Origin: Propionibacteriaceae bacterium
GTDB taxonomy: Bacteria > Actinomycetota > Actinomycetes > Propionibacteriales > Propionibacteriaceae
Direction of reading: 5' to 3'
DNA: 19,068 nucleotides
Assembly: GCA_031282235.1 (NCBI GenBank)
Contig: JAITED010000029.1
Span: forward strand, 1-19,068
This document shows, one piece after another, positions 1 through 8,474 of this stretch (positions are counted from its first letter, which is position 1; each line of letters opens with the position of its first letter). The notes beneath the pieces are model-generated. The model was not told the DNA's origin. It worked only from the letters and a program-made list of their open reading frames with translations, and ran no database searches. The translations under genes were made by a program, and so were the position numbers.

Positions 1-1262
1 TCCCACGCCTGCGCGATGCCTTCATCGCCGCTGTCCAGACAGCCGATGGCGGGGAACGAGAGCCCCATCTGATCCCAGTGGTCGCCTTCGCGCCCGTTCA
101 GCATGTCGGCGGCGGCGAGCAGGTAGGTGCCTTCGCCGTTGGCTAGGGTGTATTCGATGGTCTCGGTCATCTGGGGATACATGTCAGCGCCGTAGTAGAA
201 ATAGAGCGCCAAACCCGTGACCGCGAGACTCTGGGTGAGCATCCTATTGCGCACCGGGATGGGGTGTTCATCCAACTGCACCATCCAGTCGGTGAGGGTT
301 TTTAGCACCGCTTCCGTAGTGGTTCCGAGCGCGTGGCTGGTGGAGTTGTCGACGTACCACTCAATCCACTTGTTGAGCGCCAACTCAAAACCGTCGGTTT
401 GAGAAACCCCAGGGCGATCCGTAATGTTCACCGCCGCGTCCAAAACCATGTGACCAGCGTTTTCGGGGTACAACTCTGCGTAGACCGCTCCGATATACGT
501 GCCATAGCTGACGCCGATGTAGTTGAACTTTTCGTCGCCAAGCAGTTGTCGCACCATATCGAAGTCATACACTGCTTCAATAGTTGAAATATGGTCAAGT
601 AGGGTGCCGGAACCCTCCCGGCACTGTTTAGCGAAAGTGCGCGACCCCGCGATGAGAGCTTCGCGCTCCGCTTCGGTGTCAGGGGAGGCATCCAGATTGT
701 AGAAAGCGTCAATCTGTTCCGTACTGCCGCACACCACACCGGTCGATTTTCCGGAGCCGCGCGGGTCGAGCCCCACGATGTCGAACTGCCCCAAGCCGAC
801 ATCGATAAACGTGGAAACGTAATCCTGCGCGCTACCGCCGGGGCCACCGGGGTTGATAAACAGGCTGCCGAGCCTCGGATAAGCCGTAGCCGGGAGACGT
901 TTCATCGCCAATGTGATAGCCCGACCGTCCGGCTGATGCCAATCGAGCGGAGCCAATACGGTGGCGCACTCGTATTTAGTGTCGCACGGCTCCCAGACCA
1001 CAGTTTGATTGAAGTAGCGCGCGTAGCCGCTACCGGCGGGCGGTTCGGCAGCCCCCGGTATCTTGGGGAGCGTGGAGCGGTCTGGCCCCGGCCACAGATC
1101 GTATGTTTGTTTGGGAACGGGTAACTGAAACTCGCCGGATGTGGTGGCAGTCTTGGTGGAGGTGGGGTTTTCAGAGGAGCCGTCATATGGGTTGGGCGCG
1201 CACCCCACTAGCAGCAGGACGCTAGCGGCGGTGGCGGCGATGAGCCGAGTTAGAACTCTCAT
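1..1262 (-). CDS. Lipoprotein alpha/beta hydrolase, tripeptidyl aminopeptidase (TAP)-like, 3' end outside window
   Basis: Reading from ATG at 1262, the frame stays open to the window edge (about 420 residues), so the C-terminus is missing. The N-terminus has a basic start, a hydrophobic stretch and a lipobox LVGC with Cys21, so a membrane-anchored exported lipoprotein is expected. A Ser/Thr/Pro-rich linker follows. The hydrolase core shows the oxyanion-loop motif NPGGPGGS, then DIVGLDPRGSGKS, and the nucleophile elbow GVSYGT with Ser252. These are hallmarks of the actinobacterial TAP-like peptidase family, which releases short peptides or amino acids outside the cell. The catalytic His and probably the TAP C-terminal domain lie beyond the edge. 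A purine-rich AAAAGG sits about 8 nt before the ATG. The exact substrate cannot be inferred. Confidence 0.88.
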   Translation of the reverse strand, partial: MRVLTRLIAATAASVLLLVGCAPNPYDGSSENPTSTKTATTSGEFQLPVPKQTYDLWPGPDRSTLPKIPGAAEPPAGSGYARYFNQTVVWEPCDTKYECATVLAPLDWHQPDGRAITLAMKRLPATAYPRLGSLFINPGGPGGSAQDYVSTFIDVGLGQFDIVGLDPRGSGKSTGVVCGSTEQIDAFYNLDASPDTEAEREALIAGSRTFAKQCREGSGTLLDHISTIEAVYDFDMVRQLLGDEKFNYIGVSYGTYIGAVYAELYPENAGHMVLDAAVNITDRPGVSQTDGFELALNKWIEWYVDNSTSHALGTTTEAVLKTLTDWMVQLDEHPIPVRNRMLTQSLAVTGLALYFYYGADMYPQMTETIEYTLANGEGTYLLAAADMLNGREGDHWDQMGLSFPAIGCLDSGDEGIAQAW

Positions 1263-1339
1263 ACGGATTACCTTTTCGTTTCCTTTTCATTATCTTTAGC
1301 TTGCCAGCAGGCTATCACACTCAGATTAGCGGCGACAGG

Positions 1340-2299
1340 TCATTCGGCGGCGGTTTCGGGCGCAGGTTGGGTGCGATTCTTGAATGCGGTCGTTGCCGCT
1401 GATGTGGCGGCAGTGGCGGCGTTGGACGCAGCAGAGACAGCGGAGACGATGGGGGCGGTGACGCGCTGCGCGATGGGCACGCGGTTCACGGACAGCAGCG
1501 GGCAGACGAGGGTTTGGCCGTCGCGGTGCCGTACCAATACGGCCTCAGCGGGGACGGCGAGACCAATCACTTTGCCACTGCCGTGCGGGGTAGTGACCAA
1601 TGCGCCCCGTTCCGGCGCAGCTTTGGCGAACTCGCGGTACTGCGCCTGTTCGTATGAAAGGCAACATTTCAACTTGCCACAAACTCCGGAGATGCCTACG
1701 GGGTTAGTCTGCATCCCCTGGTCACGAGCCAAACGTAAACTGATGGGCTCAAACTTGGCCATCCAAGTGCAGCAACAAAATGTACGACCACAGCTACCGA
1801 GCCCCCCGCAAAGCCGGGTGGCATCCCGGGAGCCAATCTGCCTTAAATCGACCCTAGCTTGCAAGGCGCGAGCCAAGTCGGGGACGAGAGCGGAGAAGTC
1901 CACCCGCCCTACGGTTTGGAAGTAGATGGCGACGAGCAGGTCAACGGCGGGGTCGCGGTCAATCCAATCGACGGCCAACAACTTCATCGGCAGATTGTGA
2001 CGAGCGACCAGTTCGCGGGCGGTGACTAGCGCTTTGGCGGCTTGCGCCCGGTTGTGTTGGTCGCGCGCTAAATCTTCGGCAGTGGCAGGGCCGTCACAAA
2101 TCGGGAGACCATCTGAAGCGTCGGAGGTTTCGGGTTCACCAGGCTGGGTGGTGGCACCCGACATCCAAACGACCTGCGCCACCTCAGGGCCGTATGTCGT
2201 CGGATACAGTACGTAATCGCCCACGGCATATGACTGATCGGCGGGGTCCAAATAGTGCAACTGGCCGTGCTGCTCAAAAGCCACTGCCATGATTGCCAT
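1340..2299 (-). CDS. PSP1 C-terminal domain protein (YaaT/RicT-like)
   Basis: This 319-residue protein has the PSP1 signature of clustered cysteines: CGGLGSCGRTFCCC (Cys164, Cys170, Cys175-177) and CGKLKCC (Cys207, Cys212, Cys213), inside a domain spanning roughly residues 90-275. In Bacillus the homologue YaaT (RicT) is part of a Fe-S-containing complex acting in RNA processing and development, and its gene lies next to holB and tmk. The same linkage is visible here, with holB and tmk upstream on the same strand. The actinobacterial role is not established, so no activity is assigned. An Ala/Thr-rich tail follows the domain. ATG at 2299 is used; a second ATG three codons later is equally possible, as neither has a strong ribosome site. 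The gene starts 17 nt after the DoxX-like gene ends, so co-transcription is likely. Confidence 0.87.
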   Translation of the reverse strand: MAIMAVAFEQHGQLHYLDPADQSYAVGDYVLYPTTYGPEVAQVVWMSGATTQPGEPETSDASDGLPICDGPATAEDLARDQHNRAQAAKALVTARELVARHNLPMKLLAVDWIDRDPAVDLLVAIYFQTVGRVDFSALVPDLARALQARVDLRQIGSRDATRLCGGLGSCGRTFCCCTWMAKFEPISLRLARDQGMQTNPVGISGVCGKLKCCLSYEQAQYREFAKAAPERGALVTTPHGSGKVIGLAVPAEAVLVRHRDGQTLVCPLLSVNRVPIAQRVTAPIVSAVSAASNAATAATSAATTAFKNRTQPAPETAAE

Positions 2300-2316
2300 A
2301 GTGGCACTCTACCGCG

Positions 2317-3285
2317 TTAGTAGCCAGAGGAGTGCTTGGCTTTGGAAGCGCGACGAATACCATCAATCGCCCAACCTCCGGAACCCAGCACCAGCAGCGT
2401 CAGGCCGATGGCGGCGAGCAGCAACTCGAAATCGCCCCGAATGCCCTCAACGCCGCTGCGAAGCGGATCAAACGCGCCCCACTGCATGAATACGATGTTG
2501 GCGATGGCCGCGGCAGCGAGCAGGAACGCGGACAAGCGGGTGCCGAAACCGATGAACAGCGCCACTGCGATGAGCGCCAGCACACCAGCTTCCGTCCAAG
2601 CGATGAGTTCCGGTTCTGGCGCGCCCCGTTCGGTGAGACGCAGCACGGCGGCATCATGGCGGGTGAACATCTGATACGCGCGGACGCCGATGACCCCGGC
2701 GGTGATTAGGCGCAACAGAAACAGCCCCAGTGAGCCGAGCGCTTTATCGTTGTCAGCTTTCGCTGGCGCGACGTGTACATACGGTTCCGGCGGTGGGGTG
2801 ATCGTCCCCAGTTGGCGGTTGCGCTGTTGCCGTTCCGCTTCGCGGGTGGCTGCATCCACCGCAGCAGCATCGAAAGCTGCCGGGGTGGCGGGGGAAATCT
2901 GGGTCTGATACGCAGAGAACGGTTGGCCAGCGCCAGCTGGTGCCCCCCAATCCGCAGTGGGGTACGGGGTGGACAAGCCGGGAGCGGTAGGGGTGACAAG
3001 CGGCGCAGTATCCGTTGGGGGCACAGGCAGGGTAGCCACCTCTGGGGGAGTGGGCGGGGCAGCCACCTCATACGGTGCCGGATACGGTGCTGTTTCGGCC
3101 TGCGGCAAAGACTCAGTAATCTCTGGCTGGGGAACAGTTTCGGGTTCCGAGGGGGTTACGTATTCCTCCGCAGGTGTTTCCGCTGGGGGGTCAAGCGGCG
3201 CTTCAGTTGCCTCTGGCGACTCAGTGGTGGGCACTGTGGCAGCGTCCGTTTCGGGCTGCGGTGTGGTGGTGGAATCTTCACTCAT
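2317..3285 (-). CDS. DoxX-like membrane protein with long disordered N-terminal region
   Basis: The 322-residue product has two distinct parts. Residues 1 to about 175 are almost entirely Pro, Thr, Glu and Ala and are predicted to be disordered and cytoplasmic or linker-like. Residues about 184-303 hold four hydrophobic segments (near 184-205, 228-248, 251-270 and 286-303) in the spacing seen in DoxX/DoxD-type membrane proteins. DoxX family members are often linked to quinone or redox functions, but no catalytic residue supports a reaction here. The start is well defined: AAGGAGG (minus strand, 3293-3299) lies 7 nt before the ATG. The gene separates holB from the PSP1 gene, which are neighbours in some other bacteria, so it may be an insertion into an ancient linkage. 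Confidence 0.75.
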   Translation of the reverse strand: MSEDSTTTPQPETDAATVPTTESPEATEAPLDPPAETPAEEYVTPSEPETVPQPEITESLPQAETAPYPAPYEVAAPPTPPEVATLPVPPTDTAPLVTPTAPGLSTPYPTADWGAPAGAGQPFSAYQTQISPATPAAFDAAAVDAATREAERQQRNRQLGTITPPPEPYVHVAPAKADNDKALGSLGLFLLRLITAGVIGVRAYQMFTRHDAAVLRLTERGAPEPELIAWTEAGVLALIAVALFIGFGTRLSAFLLAAAAIANIVFMQWGAFDPLRSGVEGIRGDFELLLAAIGLTLLVLGSGGWAIDGIRRASKAKHSSGY

Positions 3286-3387
3286 ATGAGTGCCTCCTTA
3301 ACGAGTTATGGTGCGTGGTAGGGAAGAAAGTCACACATCCTCCTCCATTATTCCGTGTTAAAGGCCAATCTGTGGGCACAGACACGG
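3286..3387. other. Spacer between holB and the DoxX-like gene: nested dyads and a possible 10-codon leader ORF
   Basis: No gene of usual size fits here. The spacer contains the palindrome CTGTGGGCACAG (3370-3381) and a wider dyad CCGTGT (3353-3358) / ACACGG (3382-3387) directly after the holB stop. There is no following T-run on the minus strand, so it is not a standard intrinsic terminator. A short minus-strand ORF (ATG at 3338, stop at 3306, reading MCDFLPYHAP) is preceded directly by GGAGGAGG, though the spacing of about 3 nt is shorter than optimal. Confidence 0.3.
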
Positions 3388-4680
3388 TTATTGACCTCCC
3401 AGTGTCAACATCATGGCCTCCAACGCCAACAGCGGGGCGACGTTGCTTTCGATAGCTCGGCGGGCTTGCAAAATGGCATCCAAACTGGCGATAGTGCGCT
3501 CCGGAGTGGTTGCGGCAGCGGCAGCAGTGAGGTCAGCGTAGGCCGACAGGTTGATGATGGCTACCGCCGCAGGAGGTTCCGTATCCGTATCGGAGTCAGA
3601 GTCTGAGGCGAGGTCAGCGGCGGTGGGGGGGATTGTTACGGCCCCCAGTTGCAGCGCGAGCACGTCACGATACCAAGTGGTGAGTTCGGTGAGCGCGGAA
3701 TCCAACCTATCGCGTTGCAGCCGCTTTTCGCGGGCTTTCTGTTCCTCGTCCAAACGTTTCAGCGCGCTTTGCGCTTCCCGAGAACGCGCACCCCCCTTCG
3801 CGGCGGTGTACAGCGCCTCCGTTTCAGCACGTTCTCTGGTGTTAAGCGCCGCCACCTCGGCTTTGACTTCGCTTTCTGATTTAGCCACAATGTCGGCAGC
3901 GGCCTGCAAACACGCCCCAACACTATCGAGCTGCGTTGGGAGTTTCAGCAGTGCTTCGCGCGCTTGACGGGCTACCAGATCACGCGCCAAACCGCGCGCT
4001 TTCCCCACATGCCCTCCGGCGATGCGCGCCACTTCGTAAGCCAACTCCGGGTTTACGCCGTCGCGGGAGATGAGCAGTTGCGCGACGGCCGCATCCGTGG
4101 GGGACACCAGACGCAGTTCGCGGCAGCGGGAACGGATAGTGGGAATCACATCCTCCGAGCTAGGGGCGCACAGTATCCATACCGTGCGCGGCGGTGGTTC
4201 CTCGATGCTTTTCAGTAGCGCGTTGGCACCGTAATCAGTGATCCGGTCGGCATCCTCAATGACGAGCACCTGCCACTTGCGCATCCGGGGGGTCATCGCA
4301 GAGCGACGCGCCAACTCGCGGATTTGGTCAACGCCGATAGAAAGTTTCTCAGTGCGCACCAAAGTGACATCGGGGTGAGACCCGGCCAGCACTGTACGAC
4401 AATCCTGACACTCGCCACAACCGTGCCACTGGCACTGCAACGCGGCGGCGAACGCTTTAGCGGCGGTGGAACGCCCGGAACCCGGGGGCCCAGTGATAAG
4501 CCAAGCGTGCGTCATGGCGTGTTCGGCACCATCCACCGCCCGGCGAAGCACCGCCACTGCGCGCCACTGCCCAATCAAGTCAGCCCATACGCCGCTCAAC
4601 TCGGTTGCTGCGCCATCCGCATCCGAGCGCACCCCAACTGCCTCCGTGTTGGGAGGCCGGGTGGTGGCGGTGGTGTTCAC
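3388..4680 (-). CDS. holB: DNA polymerase III subunit delta' (clamp loader)
   Basis: This 430-residue AAA+ protein is the clamp-loader subunit that helps place the sliding clamp on DNA. Visible landmarks are a Walker A-like loop GPPGSGRS (residues 64-71, with Arg where active ATPases have Lys), a zinc module with Cys83, Cys88, Cys91 and Cys94, a Walker B-like VIEDADRIT, ANALLKSIEEPP, and the SRC motif at 184-186. The C-terminal part is long and carries a charged helical stretch (about 265-325), then an acidic Ser/Asp repeat DLASDSDSDTDTEPP (about 357-370) that looks like a lineage-specific insert. The ATG overlaps the tmk stop as ATGA, so translational coupling is expected. The product fits the actinobacterial delta' family with high certainty; the insert is the only odd point. 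Confidence 0.95.
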   Translation of the reverse strand: MNTTATTRPPNTEAVGVRSDADGAATELSGVWADLIGQWRAVAVLRRAVDGAEHAMTHAWLITGPPGSGRSTAAKAFAAALQCQWHGCGECQDCRTVLAGSHPDVTLVRTEKLSIGVDQIRELARRSAMTPRMRKWQVLVIEDADRITDYGANALLKSIEEPPPRTVWILCAPSSEDVIPTIRSRCRELRLVSPTDAAVAQLLISRDGVNPELAYEVARIAGGHVGKARGLARDLVARQAREALLKLPTQLDSVGACLQAAADIVAKSESEVKAEVAALNTRERAETEALYTAAKGGARSREAQSALKRLDEEQKAREKRLQRDRLDSALTELTTWYRDVLALQLGAVTIPPTAADLASDSDSDTDTEPPAAVAIINLSAYADLTAAAAATTPERTIASLDAILQARRAIESNVAPLLALEAMMLTLGGQ

Positions 4681-5369
4681 AACTCAAGCATGTCAGATGG
4701 GGGCGACAGTTTCAGGTTGAACGCGGCCAGCCGGTCGCGTACTTGCGCAGCGATAGTTTCTCGGGGCAACCGCGCATCAATCACCAAGTAATGCGCCGGG
4801 TCGGCAGCCGCAAACTCCAGAAACGCCTGCCGGGCGCGGCGATGCAACGCTAGACCGGCACTCTCCAGCCGGTCTTTTGCGGTCAGCGTCGCCACGGCGG
4901 CATCGGGGTCGGCATCCAACAATACGGTGAGGTCAGGGCGTAGGTCATCGGTCGCCCAGCGCGCCACCGCCGTTACCTGTTCCCGAGCGAGTTCGCGCCC
5001 GCTGCCCTGATAGGCGATAGCGGAATCTACGTAGCGGTCAGAGACCACCACTAGCCCCTGCTCCAACGCGGGTTGAATCAGTTCAGCAACATGTTGCGCC
5101 TTGTCAGCAAGGTATAGCAACGCTTCGGAGCGCGGGCAGATGTCACCGGAATCCGGGTCAAGCAGCAGTTGCCGCAGGTGCCCACCCAACCAAGTAGCCC
5201 CCGGCTCAAAAGTGATGAGATGGGGGACATTCGCTTGCTCCAAACTCGCCGCCAACCAGCGCACCTGAGTGGATTTACCAACCGTATCCCCGCCCTCGAA
5301 AACGATGAAACGCCCCTTAGGCATCGCTAGGTCTTTTGGTGTTGCGTTGCGTGCTGGTAGGTCGCCCAC
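4677..5369 (-). CDS. tmk: Thymidylate kinase (dTMP kinase)
   Basis: The enzyme phosphorylates dTMP to dTDP with ATP, the last specific step towards dTTP. The 230-residue reading has the P-loop EGGDTVGKST (25-34), the DRY motif at 111-113 followed by SAIAYQGSGRELA, and a LID-like segment around AKDRLESAGLALHRR. The usual REPGGT substrate loop reads FEPGAT, so the Arg position is Phe. Two starts compete: GTG at 5369, with AAAGG 9 nt upstream and 2 nt after the topA stop, or ATG at 5324, which gives the family-typical MPKGRFIVFEG beginning. The family-length argument favours 5324 and the ribosome site favours 5369. Tight packing between topA and holB supports a single operon. Confidence 0.93.
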   Translation of the reverse strand: MGDLPARNATPKDLAMPKGRFIVFEGGDTVGKSTQVRWLAASLEQANVPHLITFEPGATWLGGHLRQLLLDPDSGDICPRSEALLYLADKAQHVAELIQPALEQGLVVVSDRYVDSAIAYQGSGRELAREQVTAVARWATDDLRPDLTVLLDADPDAAVATLTAKDRLESAGLALHRRARQAFLEFAAADPAHYLVIDARLPRETIAAQVRDRLAAFNLKLSPPSDMLEL

Positions 5370-5371
5370 GG

Positions 5372-8068
5372 TTACCGGCCTTTGCTCTTAGTCGCCCCGG
5401 AGCGGGAACTACTGCTACGGGAGCTGAAACGGCCCCGCGGCGGCGTTGGGCCTTTGGCGCGCTTCTCAGCGAGCAGTTCGGCGGCCTGCGCCAACTCGAT
5501 AGTGGCGGCATCTACCCCGCGCGGCACCGTCGCATTAGTTTTGCCATCGGTGACATACGGGCCGTAGCGGCCATCTTTCAGCAACACTGGGGTGCCGGTT
5601 TCCGGGTCAGTGCCGAGTTCGCGGGCGGCAGCGCTGCTGCGTCCGGCGGCTGTCGCGCGGGCTTGAGTTTTGGGCAGCGCCAACAGCTCCAACGCCTGCT
5701 GCAAGCTCACAGTGAATAACTCCTCCTCAGTGGCGAGTTGGCGGTAGTCGCTACCTTTCTTCACATACGGGCCATACGGGCCGTTGGCGGCAGTCACCGG
5801 TTCACCATCGGGGGCAACCCCTATTGTGCGGGGCAAACTCAGCAGCTTGAGGGCATCGTCCAAAGTGATGCTGTCGATGTCCATCGCCTTTAACAGGGAG
5901 GCGGCGGGCAACTTCGCTTTAGCGGTGGCAGGTTTTACCTGATCAGGTGCCACTTCGGTGACGTATGGCCCGTAACGCCCAACTTTGGCCACCACTTGCC
6001 GCCCGGTCTCTGGGTTCACGCCGAGGGCGCGTTCCTGCGAGCCGCCCGTGCCGAGCAGGCCGTAGGCCACAGCGGCGGTCAGCTCGTCGGGAGCCATATC
6101 TGCGGGGACATTGCCACGCCGCCCATCCGGAGCTTCGATGTACGTGCCGTATTTGCCCACCCGTACCACTACGTCACTGCCGGATATCGGGAAAGTGGAG
6201 AGCGCGCGGGCGTCGATGTCGCCTAACGCGGTGGTGAGCGGTTTCAGCCCAGCGTTATTGGTGGTGGCGTTCGGTTCGCCGCCGTAGTAGAAGTCGCGCA
6301 ACACGTCCAGCCCTTTGGCTTCACCGGCGGCCACTTGGTCAAGCTGCTGTTCTAAGCCCGCAGTGAACTTGTAGTCCACCAGATGGCCGAAATGCTTCTC
6401 CAGCAGCACGGTCACTGCGAACGCCGTCCAAGTGGGCACCAACGCCTTGCCGCGCCGGAACACGTAATCCTTGCTGACGATGGTAGCGATGATGGCGGCA
6501 TACGTGGAGGGGCGGCCAATCTCCGACTCCTCCAGTTTGGCCACCAAACCAGGCTCTGTGTAACGACCGGGGGGTTTAGTGGTGTGGTCATCAGCGGTTA
6601 CGGACTTAGCTTCCAAGCTCTGGCCGTCTCTCAGCGGGGGCAGCATTGCGGTGGTGTCGGCGTTGTCATCTTCTTCACCGTCGGGGCGCACCACCGAGTC
6701 GACGTATACCAAGCGGAACCCGGGGAACGTCACTGTCTCACCCGAAGCGCTGAACCGCGCGGCATCGCTGCGGCCAAACCCCGGAACTTCGCTGGGTTGT
6801 TCCAACTGGGCGTTGATGGTGACCAGAATGCTCTCGCCTTTGGCATCGGCCATCTGCGAAGCGATGGTGCGTTTCCAAATCAGTTCGTACAGTTTGAGTT
6901 CATCGCCGCTCAAACCGGTTTGTTCCGGCAGCATAAACGTCTCGCCAGCGGGGCGTATCGCCTCATGGGCTTCCTGCGCGTTCTTGACTTTGGAGTCGTA
7001 GACCCGGATGGAGGGGGATAGATACTCGGCACCGTAGCGCTCAGCTATCTGGGTGCGCGCTGCCGCGACAGCCTGCCCGGAGAGCGCCACCGAATCGGTG
7101 CGCATGTAGGTGATGAACCCGCCCTCATACAACCGTTGCGCAACCCGCATAGTGCGGTCGGTGGTGAACCCCAGCTTGCGCCCCGCCTCCTGTTGCAGCG
7201 TGGTGGTACGGAACGGAGCCGATGGCCGCCAAGTCTTAGGGCGAGCCTCAACCCTAGTCACGCTCCAGTTAGCGGCGAGCAGCAGCGGCACCAACTGGGC
7301 GGCAGCCGTAGCGGTGAGCCGGACGGCGTTGCCTTTCAGTTCGCCTTTGGCGTTGAAGTCGCTGCCTGTGGCCACCCGCCGGTCGGCGATGGCGCTCAGT
7401 TTGGCTTTGAACTCTGAAGTGTTGGTGGTCAACTGGGCGGTGATGCCGGAGTAATCGGCGGGGGTGAATGCGATACGTTCCCGTTCCCTATCCACCACCA
7501 AGCGCACCGCTACGGATTGCACTCGCCCGGCAGAGAGCCCCACGGACATTTTGCGCCACAGCACTGGCGACAGGTCGTATCCGAACAACCTGTCCAGAAT
7601 ACGGCGGGTCTCCTGTGCCTCCACCAAATCAAAATCTAAGTCGCGCGGTTTGGCGACCGCTTCCTGAATGGCTTTGGGGGTGATTTCGTGGAACACCATA
7701 CGCCTAGTGGGCACGCGCGGTTTCAGTTCCTCCAGCAGATGCCAAGAGATTGCTTCCCCCTCGCGGTCCTCGTCAGTGGCGAGCAGCAGTTCGCTTGAGT
7801 CGGCCAGTTCGGCTTTGAGTTTCTTGATGATGGCCTTTTTATCCGGGTTCACCACATAGATAGGGGAGAAGTCCTCGCGCACCCCGGTCACTAAGGTGGC
7901 GTCGCCTTTATATTTAATCGGGGTTTCGGAATCTTTGGCAGGCAGGTCGCGCACATGACCGACACTGGCCTCCACGGTGTAGCCCTTGCCCAAGTAGCCC
8001 GCGATTTTGCTGGCTTTCGCCGGTGATTCCACAATCACCAACGTCTTTTTTCCGGTGTTGGTTGCCAC
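5372..8068 (-). CDS. topA: DNA topoisomerase I (type IA)
   Basis: This protein of about 898 residues relaxes negative supercoils by transient single-strand cleavage. From the proposed start it shows the Toprim domain with VESPAKA near the N-terminus (Glu14) and the metal-binding DEDRE (Asp99, Asp101, Glu103). The catalytic tyrosine is Tyr321 in FITYMRTDS, followed by Arg323. The C-terminal half has no zinc-finger cysteines. It carries four GxYG(P/T)Y(V/I) modules near residues 638, 697, 763 and 833 and a Ser/Arg/Lys-rich tail, the actinobacterial layout. The frame extends upstream to a TTG at 8155, but that would overlap the TadE-like gene by 50 nt. GTG at 8068, preceded by GTGGAG, starts right before the conserved ATNTGKKTLVIVESPAKA block and is preferred. 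Confidence 0.96.
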   Translation of the reverse strand: MATNTGKKTLVIVESPAKASKIAGYLGKGYTVEASVGHVRDLPAKDSETPIKYKGDATLVTGVREDFSPIYVVNPDKKAIIKKLKAELADSSELLLATDEDREGEAISWHLLEELKPRVPTRRMVFHEITPKAIQEAVAKPRDLDFDLVEAQETRRILDRLFGYDLSPVLWRKMSVGLSAGRVQSVAVRLVVDRERERIAFTPADYSGITAQLTTNTSEFKAKLSAIADRRVATGSDFNAKGELKGNAVRLTATAAAQLVPLLLAANWSVTRVEARPKTWRPSAPFRTTTLQQEAGRKLGFTTDRTMRVAQRLYEGGFITYMRTDSVALSGQAVAAARTQIAERYGAEYLSPSIRVYDSKVKNAQEAHEAIRPAGETFMLPEQTGLSGDELKLYELIWKRTIASQMADAKGESILVTINAQLEQPSEVPGFGRSDAARFSASGETVTFPGFRLVYVDSVVRPDGEEDDNADTTAMLPPLRDGQSLEAKSVTADDHTTKPPGRYTEPGLVAKLEESEIGRPSTYAAIIATIVSKDYVFRRGKALVPTWTAFAVTVLLEKHFGHLVDYKFTAGLEQQLDQVAAGEAKGLDVLRDFYYGGEPNATTNNAGLKPLTTALGDIDARALSTFPISGSDVVVRVGKYGTYIEAPDGRRGNVPADMAPDELTAAVAYGLLGTGGSQERALGVNPETGRQVVAKVGRYGPYVTEVAPDQVKPATAKAKLPAASLLKAMDIDSITLDDALKLLSLPRTIGVAPDGEPVTAANGPYGPYVKKGSDYRQLATEEELFTVSLQQALELLALPKTQARATAAGRSSAAARELGTDPETGTPVLLKDGRYGPYVTDGKTNATVPRGVDAATIELAQAAELLAEKRAKGPTPPRGRFSSRSSSSRSGATKSKGR

Positions 8069-8105
8069 TGTTCTCCACTCACTTATCCGTTTATCCGCTC
8101 CGACA

Positions 8106-8474
8106 CTACCCGAGTGCACCCGCTTGTGCAGCACTCTCGACAGTTGGCGGTCCAAATGGCAGTCTAGGACGAATCGGTGCCGAAACTGTTACTCGTACCA
8201 GAAAATCAATCCCATTGCTCTGCACCGCACACCCCGTGGGGGTGGTGTTGTTGGCCACAGCGCTAACGCTAGCTGCGGCACAAGCATCCCCTCCGGCGCG
8301 GTAGGCTGCTGCCCCCGCCAGCGCTGCCAAATCGGCTGCGCTACGGGCGCGGTGCAGGCAAGCCACCCAACTGGCCAACGTGAACGCCACCACTGCTGCC
8401 GCCACCAGCACCAGCATCACGGTAGCCGTGAGCACCGTACCGGAACCGCGTTGGTCACGGCGTTGGGGGAACAA
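8106..8474 (-). CDS. TadE-like pilus/secretion protein (helicase/secretion neighbourhood type)
   Basis: This short protein (122 residues from TTG at 8474) has a single N-terminal membrane helix, GTVLTATVMLVLVAAAVVAF, after a basic QRRDQRGS stretch. A helical ARSAADLAALAGA segment follows. That segment plus the genomic position at the end of a Tad cluster matches the actinobacterial TadE-like family seen near Rv3654c-Rv3660c in mycobacteria. It probably assembles as a minor pseudopilin or envelope component; no enzymatic residues are visible. The start is uncertain. TTG at 8474 is the only usable start codon in this frame after the stop at 8636 and has no clear ribosome site. The frame is open, and very Pro-rich, all the way back to 8636. 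See the overlapping 60-residue ORF. Confidence 0.75.
   Translation of the reverse strand: MFPQRRDQRGSGTVLTATVMLVLVAAAVVAFTLASWVACLHRARSAADLAALAGAAAYRAGGDACAAASVSAVANNTTPTGCAVQSNGIDFLVRVTVSAPIRPRLPFGPPTVESAAQAGALG

Noticed and set aside
2773..3321. Gly/Arg/Ser-rich plus-strand ORF opposite the DoxX-like gene
   Set aside because: Its composition is the mirror of the Pro/Thr-rich codons on the minus strand, and the minus gene has a strong ribosome site and membrane helices.
6383..7021. Long plus-strand ORF of 212 codons opposite topA
   Set aside because: It lies fully inside topA, whose catalytic motifs are unambiguous, and shows no recognisable motif or ribosome site; it is a high-GC shadow frame.
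8069..8155. N-terminal extension of topA to TTG at 8155
   Set aside because: It would overlap the TadE-like gene by 50 nt and adds residues outside the conserved start; GTG at 8068 with GGAG is better.
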